From Treponema sp. (GTDB lineage Bacteria; Spirochaetota; Spirochaetia; Treponematales; Breznakiellaceae): 9,529 nucleotides of DNA. The position numbers and the translations under genes were made by a program. Every line of letters starts with the position of its first letter. Within the stretch, counting starts at the first letter, position 1. Positions 5,676 to 9,529 of this stretch are shown here, piece by piece. Location: positions 1 through 9,529 of the forward strand of contig JAITES010000266.1 in the NCBI GenBank assembly GCA_031281925.1, read 5' to 3'. The notes below the pieces were generated by a model. It was not told the DNA's origin, made no database searches, and saw only the letters and a program-made list of their open reading frames with translations.

Positions 5676-6164
5676 ATGAGATGCGACGAGATATTGGACA
5701 AGGTTTACGGGTACAGCGGGGAAGAAGAGATCTCCTTCATTTTGCAGCTTAGGATACGTTTTCATCTGTTTTTCTGCCCCCAGTGCTCCCAGGAAATTGA
5801 GCGCTTTGAACTTGCCCGGGAATCCCTGAAGAATGACTTTTTTTATCCGGCTCCCGGGCTTGAAGAAGCCGTCATGGCCCGCATTGCCGCGGAACTGGCC
5901 GCTGGGGAAGCCGGTGAAGAGGACCCCGTGCGGGATAATCCCGGCGGAATCAGTACCAGGGCCTGGAGTCTCACGGGAATTCTGATCTTTATATCTCTGG
6001 CAAGCTCCTTTTTGGGCCTCAATTTTGCTGAAGTAGCCGCAGCCGGGGGAATATCTTTCCTTCTGCCCATCGGAATTACCATCGGAGTGGTGATAACCTG
6101 TTACGGCGCCCTCTTTATAGGCAGCCATTTGAAGGAATTTTCCGAACGCTTCGGTTTGCATTAG
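5676..6164 (+). CDS. Membrane anti-sigma factor-like protein with ZAS zinc motif
   Basis: The 162-residue protein begins MRCDEILDKVYGYSG and carries H30-xxx-C34-xx-C37 (HLFFCPQC), the HxxxCxxC signature of zinc-binding anti-sigma domains, with C3 as a possible fourth ligand. After an acidic linker (~60-90) come two hydrophobic segments, ~97-116 and ~124-149, and a short charged end. Family knowledge: the N-terminal domain holds the cognate ECF sigma inactive at the membrane and releases it upon a signal. The position directly after the sigma gene supports that role. GGGTGAG lies shortly before the ATG. The tail beyond the second helix is only about a dozen residues, so there is no large periplasmic sensor domain; the signal might come through the three-helix protein encoded first in the operon, which is inference. 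Confidence 0.85.
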   Translation: MRCDEILDKVYGYSGEEEISFILQLRIRFHLFFCPQCSQEIERFELARESLKNDFFYPAPGLEEAVMARIAAELAAGEAGEEDPVRDNPGGISTRAWSLTGILIFISLASSFLGLNFAEVAAAGGISFLLPIGITIGVVITCYGALFIGSHLKEFSERFGLH

Positions 6165-6190
6165 GCGCGGAACGAATTATTTCTTAAACA

Positions 6191-6219
6191 TTGACATCTT
6201 TTCATACTCGTCATAAGCT
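6191..6219 (+). promoter_or_regulatory. Promoter directly before glgP, predicted leaderless
   Basis: A consensus TTGACA (6191-6196) is followed after 17 bases by TAAGCT (6214-6219), a weak -10. The glgP ATG begins at 6226, seven bases downstream of the -10, about where transcription should start. No Shine-Dalgarno is present between the two. Confidence 0.5.
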
Positions 6220-6225
6220 AATCTT

Positions 6226-8766
6226 ATGAATATTTCTACTTATACCGTAAAACCGAAGCTTCCTCCGGCTTTAAAATCCCTGGAAGAAATAGCCAGGAAT
6301 CTCTGGCTTTCATGGAATTATGACGCGGTTCAGCTTTTTATTAGGCTGGACTATGATGCCTGGATGCAGTCGCAGCAGAGCCCTGTCAGGACTCTCGGTA
6401 TGGCAAATCCTGCACGACTTGCCCAGGTGGCCAAGGATGACTCCTACCTGGCCGCACTAAAGGAAGTGTATGACCGCTTCCTCAGGTATAAGAAGGGCGA
6501 TACCTGGTACCGGGGCAGCAGGAAGGAAGTGGTGGCCTACTTCTCCATGGAGTATGGCATGGATGTGAGCCTTCCCATCTATTCAGGAGGCCTGGGCATC
6601 CTTTCCGGCGACCACATGAAGACTTCATCCGATATGGGGCTCCCCCTGGTGGGTATCGGGCTTCTCTATCGGGAGGGTTACTTTACCCAGGTGCTCAATG
6701 CCGACGGTTTCCAGCAGGAAAGTTACCCGGAAAACGACTGGTATAACATGCCGGTAGAGAAGAAAATCGGCAAGGACGGCCAGCCCCTCAAGATCACCGT
6801 GGATCTTGCGGGACGTCAGGCAGTGGCCCAGATCTGGGAAGTAAAGGTAGGCCGCTCTTCCCTGTTCCTTTTGGATACCAATATTGAAGAAAACGAAGCG
6901 GATATACGGAATGTTACCTCCGCCCTCTACGGCGGGGATAAGGAAACCCGGATCAGGCAGGAGATTCTCCTCGGCATCGGCGGTATTCGGGCTCTCCGGG
7001 CTCTGGGTATCAATCCGGCCGCCACCCACATGAACGAAGGCCATGCCGCATTCCTGGGCCTGGAGAGGATACGGGAAATCATGACTGAAAAGGGCTTCAG
7101 CTTTGATGAAGCCTACGAGGCGGTGTGGCCCACCAATATTTTCACTACGCACACCCCGGTACCGGCAGGGAATGAACGTTTTGACGTTGCCCTGCTTGAA
7201 AAATACTTCAAGACCTGGCCCCAGATTCTGGGGATCTCCTGGAAAGACTTTTTGGCCCTGGGCCGGGAACGTCCCAATGACGACCGGGAAAGCTTCTGCA
7301 TGACTGTGCTGGCTCTGAAGTTTGCGGCCTATGCCAACGGCGTGGCCCGGCTCCACGGGGTAGTTTCCCGTGAGATGTGGAAGGACCTCTGGCCGGGCCT
7401 CCCCCTCAATGAGGTGCCTATCCATCATGTGACCAACGGCGTACACCCCCGTACCTGGATTTCCGGCGGCATGGTGGATCTTCTTGACCGTTACTTTGGT
7501 CCTCATTTCCTCGATCAGCCGACGGATCTCAAGATCTGGAACCGTATGGACAGGATAAGTGATGAGGAACTCTGGCGTACCCATGAAAGGCGGCGTGAAC
7601 GCCTCGTGGCCTTTGCGCGGGACCGGATCCGGGAACAGTACAGGCGTACCGGCGCGGTGGAACGGCGCATGCGTCAGGCGGAAGACGCCCTCTCTCCCTA
7701 TGCCCTTACCCTCTGTTTTGCCCGGCGTTTTGCTACCTATAAGCGCGGCAACCTGCTGCTTCGCGATCCTGAACGGCTTCTCCGCCTGATTCGGGACAAT
7801 GACCGGCCTGTGCAGCTCATTTTCGCCGGAAAGGCCCATCCCCACGATCTTCCCGGCAAGGAACTGATCCGGGAGATCATTCATTTTGCGGAAAAGTATG
7901 ATGTTACCAGCCGTATCGTCTTCATCGAAAACTACGATATGACCGTTGCCCGTTACCTTACTTCGGGCGGGGACGTGTGGCTTAACACCCCCCGGCGGCC
8001 CATGGAGGCCTCCGGCACCAGCGGCATGAAGGCTGCCATGAACGGTGTCCTTAACTGTTCGATTCTGGACGGCTGGTGGGACGAAGCCTACGATCCGGAA
8101 CTCGGCTGGGCCATAGGCCAGGGGGAACAGTACAACGACGATACCCTTCAGGATGATGTTGAAAGCAAAGCCCTCTATGATATCCTGGAACGGGATCTGG
8201 TTCCCCTCTTCTATCAGCGGGGCCGTGACGGCCTGCCCCGTGAGTGGATAAAGCTGATGAAGACCTGTATGAGCACCATAGGCCAGTCAATGTCCAGTCA
8301 CCGGATGCTCATGGACTATTCCAACAACTATTACTTCCCGGCCCTCAAAAATTACCGGCGTATTATCAAAGATGAATACGCGGAGTCCAAATCTCTTGCG
8401 GCCTATTTCGGCCGCCTCAAGGGGGCCTGGGACGGGATCAAGATAGAAAGACTCAGCAGCAACTCCAAACCGGTCATGCAGAGGGGAGACTCTCTTACCG
8501 TTACCGCGTACATCGATCTGGGGCCGCTTCATCCGGAGGACCTGTTGGTAGAACTCTATTACGGGTCTGTTTCCAACCAGGGCAGCGAGATCAAGAATGC
8601 CCACCGGGCAGAGATGAAGCATACCGGAGTCGAGGGAACGAGTAATATCTACCAGATCAGGGTAGAATGCCTGGACACGGGCATGCAGGGCCATACGGTG
8701 CGTATCCTGCCGAAACATCCGGCCCTGGTGCATCCCTACAGGACAGGCTTTATTAAGTGGGCGTAG
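6226..8766 (+). CDS. glgP: Alpha-glucan (glycogen/maltodextrin) phosphorylase
   Basis: This PLP enzyme releases glucose-1-phosphate from the non-reducing ends of alpha-1,4-glucans in the cytoplasm. The 846 residues fit the compact bacterial/archaeal type that starts with a DUF3417-like region (~10-95: LPPALKSLEEIARNLWLSWN). Then follow YFSMEYGMDVSLPIYSGGLG and ILSGDHMKTSSDMGLPLVGI (105-144), THMNEGHAAFLGLER (from 267), FTTHTPVPAGNERF, HHVTNGVHPRTW, FARRFATYKRGNLLL and the PLP site MEASGTSGMKAAMNG with the Schiff-base lysine at K602, followed by DGWWDEAYDPELGWAIG. The last ~90 residues form the beta-rich C-terminal part common to this type. The start is firm: an in-frame stop lies at 6214-6216, no other start codon intervenes, and the conserved N-terminus begins within ten residues. 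There is no ribosome binding site. The 3' end overlaps the next gene. Confidence 0.97.
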   Translation: MNISTYTVKPKLPPALKSLEEIARNLWLSWNYDAVQLFIRLDYDAWMQSQQSPVRTLGMANPARLAQVAKDDSYLAALKEVYDRFLRYKKGDTWYRGSRKEVVAYFSMEYGMDVSLPIYSGGLGILSGDHMKTSSDMGLPLVGIGLLYREGYFTQVLNADGFQQESYPENDWYNMPVEKKIGKDGQPLKITVDLAGRQAVAQIWEVKVGRSSLFLLDTNIEENEADIRNVTSALYGGDKETRIRQEILLGIGGIRALRALGINPAATHMNEGHAAFLGLERIREIMTEKGFSFDEAYEAVWPTNIFTTHTPVPAGNERFDVALLEKYFKTWPQILGISWKDFLALGRERPNDDRESFCMTVLALKFAAYANGVARLHGVVSREMWKDLWPGLPLNEVPIHHVTNGVHPRTWISGGMVDLLDRYFGPHFLDQPTDLKIWNRMDRISDEELWRTHERRRERLVAFARDRIREQYRRTGAVERRMRQAEDALSPYALTLCFARRFATYKRGNLLLRDPERLLRLIRDNDRPVQLIFAGKAHPHDLPGKELIREIIHFAEKYDVTSRIVFIENYDMTVARYLTSGGDVWLNTPRRPMEASGTSGMKAAMNGVLNCSILDGWWDEAYDPELGWAIGQGEQYNDDTLQDDVESKALYDILERDLVPLFYQRGRDGLPREWIKLMKTCMSTIGQSMSSHRMLMDYSNNYYFPALKNYRRIIKDEYAESKSLAAYFGRLKGAWDGIKIERLSSNSKPVMQRGDSLTVTAYIDLGPLHPEDLLVELYYGSVSNQGSEIKNAHRAEMKHTGVEGTSNIYQIRVECLDTGMQGHTVRILPKHPALVHPYRTGFIKWA

Positions 8767-9524
8767 AGAAGCGCAAGTCTGCCGTATTTCCTGTACGGCC
8801 CGAAGGGTCGTACAGGTATCTTGATACCATTACAGCTTTTTTTACGGTCATATTGGTAGTGAGCAATGTGGCCTCCTCGGCAAAGATCGTGGATTTGGGT
8901 TTTTCTATCTTTGGCATACCCATGGCCTTTGACGGAGGAACCCTGCTTTTCCCCCTTTCCTATGTGTTCGGCGACGTACTCACCGAAGTCTACGGTTTCC
9001 GCGCTTCCCGCCGGGTAATCTGGACAGGCTTTGCGGCGCTGATCCTCTCCTCCGCGGTATTCTTCCTGCTCCGCAGCCTTCCCGCTTCTGTGGAATGGGA
9101 AGCCTATGCGGGGACTGCCGCTTACGATGCAATCCTGGGGGGCATGAGCACCGGAGGCATCGCCCTGGCAAGCCTTCTGGGCTACTGGGTCGGAGAATTT
9201 TCCAATTCCGTGGTTTTATCGCGGGTAAAGATAGCCATGAAAGGCCGCTTCCTCTGGGTGAGAACCATCGGGTCTACACTGGTTGGGGAATTTCTTGATA
9301 GTCTTGTCTTTGTCCTTGTGGCAAGCATTGCCGGAGTCTTCGGCTGGACACTTTTCGCAAGCCTCCTCTTAACCAACTACTTCCTCAAGTGCTTCATTGA
9401 AGTGCTCATGACCCCGCTTACCTATGCTGTAGTATACGCCCTCAAGAAAGCCGAAGGCGTGGATGTCTACGATACGGGAATCCGTTACAGCCCCTTTGCC
9501 TCAAGTCTACGCAGGGAAGCTTAG
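8757..9524 (+). CDS. yhhQ: Queuosine precursor transporter, YhhQ/VUT family
   Basis: The 255-residue inner-membrane protein matches the YhhQ family, which takes up queuine or 7-deaza-guanine precursors for the queuosine modification of tRNA wobble bases. Visible family motifs are VVSNVASSAKIVDLG (34-48), FDGGTLLFPLSYVFGDVLTE (58-77) with VYGFRASRRVIW, then RTIGSTLVGEFLDSLVF (169-185), and NYFLKCFIEVLMTPLTYAVV (207-226). About six hydrophobic segments can be drawn (~24-44, 58-75, 86-106, 130-150, 175-200, 203-228). The start is GTG at 8757, ten bases inside the end of glgP; no other start codon occurs before the conserved part. AGGACAGG at about 8740-8747 may serve as ribosome site at a rather long distance. 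The overlap implies co-transcription with glgP, though the two functions are unrelated. The gene is complete, with its TAG at 9522-9524. Confidence 0.92.
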   Translation: MGVEKRKSAVFPVRPEGSYRYLDTITAFFTVILVVSNVASSAKIVDLGFSIFGIPMAFDGGTLLFPLSYVFGDVLTEVYGFRASRRVIWTGFAALILSSAVFFLLRSLPASVEWEAYAGTAAYDAILGGMSTGGIALASLLGYWVGEFSNSVVLSRVKIAMKGRFLWVRTIGSTLVGEFLDSLVFVLVASIAGVFGWTLFASLLLTNYFLKCFIEVLMTPLTYAVVYALKKAEGVDVYDTGIRYSPFASSLRREA

Positions 9525-9529
9525 AAACG

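Noticed and set aside
5328..6161. A 277-codon minus-strand frame across the sigma and anti-sigma genes
   Set aside because: It runs antisense to two genes with clear motifs and good ribosome sites and shows no protein family features.
6625..7884. A 419-codon minus-strand frame opposite glgP
   Set aside because: Despite its length it mirrors the GC-biased third positions of glgP, has no domain signature and would overlap an intact enzyme gene.

Overview
The window reads as chromosomal DNA from a spirochaete, most likely a Treponema-like species. That is an inference from the overall look of the proteins (a FliL-like membrane protein, a glmS locus, a compact ECF sigma module and the alpha-glucan phosphorylase type), not from any database search. 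Base composition is moderately GC-rich by eye and was not computed.

Left part (1-1676) is the accessory portion. A tyrosine-recombinase integrase, cut off by the left edge, is transcribed leftwards, away from the 3' end of an initiator tRNA gene (tRNA-fMet, CAT). This is the classic layout of an integrated element or genomic island using a tRNA as its attachment site. The spacer between them (1050-1244) holds three short inverted repeats and no gene. On the other side of the tRNA, between its promoter and glmS, lies a decayed transposase fragment, so the tRNA is flanked by mobile-DNA traces on both sides.

Middle part (1677-4579) is housekeeping. A one-domain cupin gene and glmS (glucosamine-6-phosphate synthase, first step towards UDP-GlcNAc and the cell wall) form a minus-strand pair joined by a TAATG overlap. 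Divergent to them is a single-pass membrane protein with a FliL-like C-terminal domain. The shared upstream region holds a perfect 15-bp-arm palindrome plus two smaller AT-rich palindromes built from TTTGAA/TTCAAA-type half-sites, a candidate operator region.

Right part (4580-9529) is plus-strand. A recognisable sigma70-type promoter precedes a three-gene module: a small three-helix membrane protein, an ECF sigma factor (ATGA overlap) and a membrane anti-sigma-like protein with an HxxxCxxC zinc motif. After 61 bases comes glgP (alpha-glucan phosphorylase, glycogen/maltodextrin breakdown), whose start codon lies where transcription from a TTGACA promoter should begin and which has no ribosome binding site, suggesting a leaderless mRNA. 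A queuosine-precursor transporter (YhhQ family) starts with GTG inside the 3' end of glgP and ends just before the window edge.

No clearly undescribed defence or metabolic system is visible. The points most worth checking are the tRNA-fMet/integrase junction, the palindromic divergent promoter region, the predicted leaderless glgP and the sigma/anti-sigma module with its extra membrane protein.
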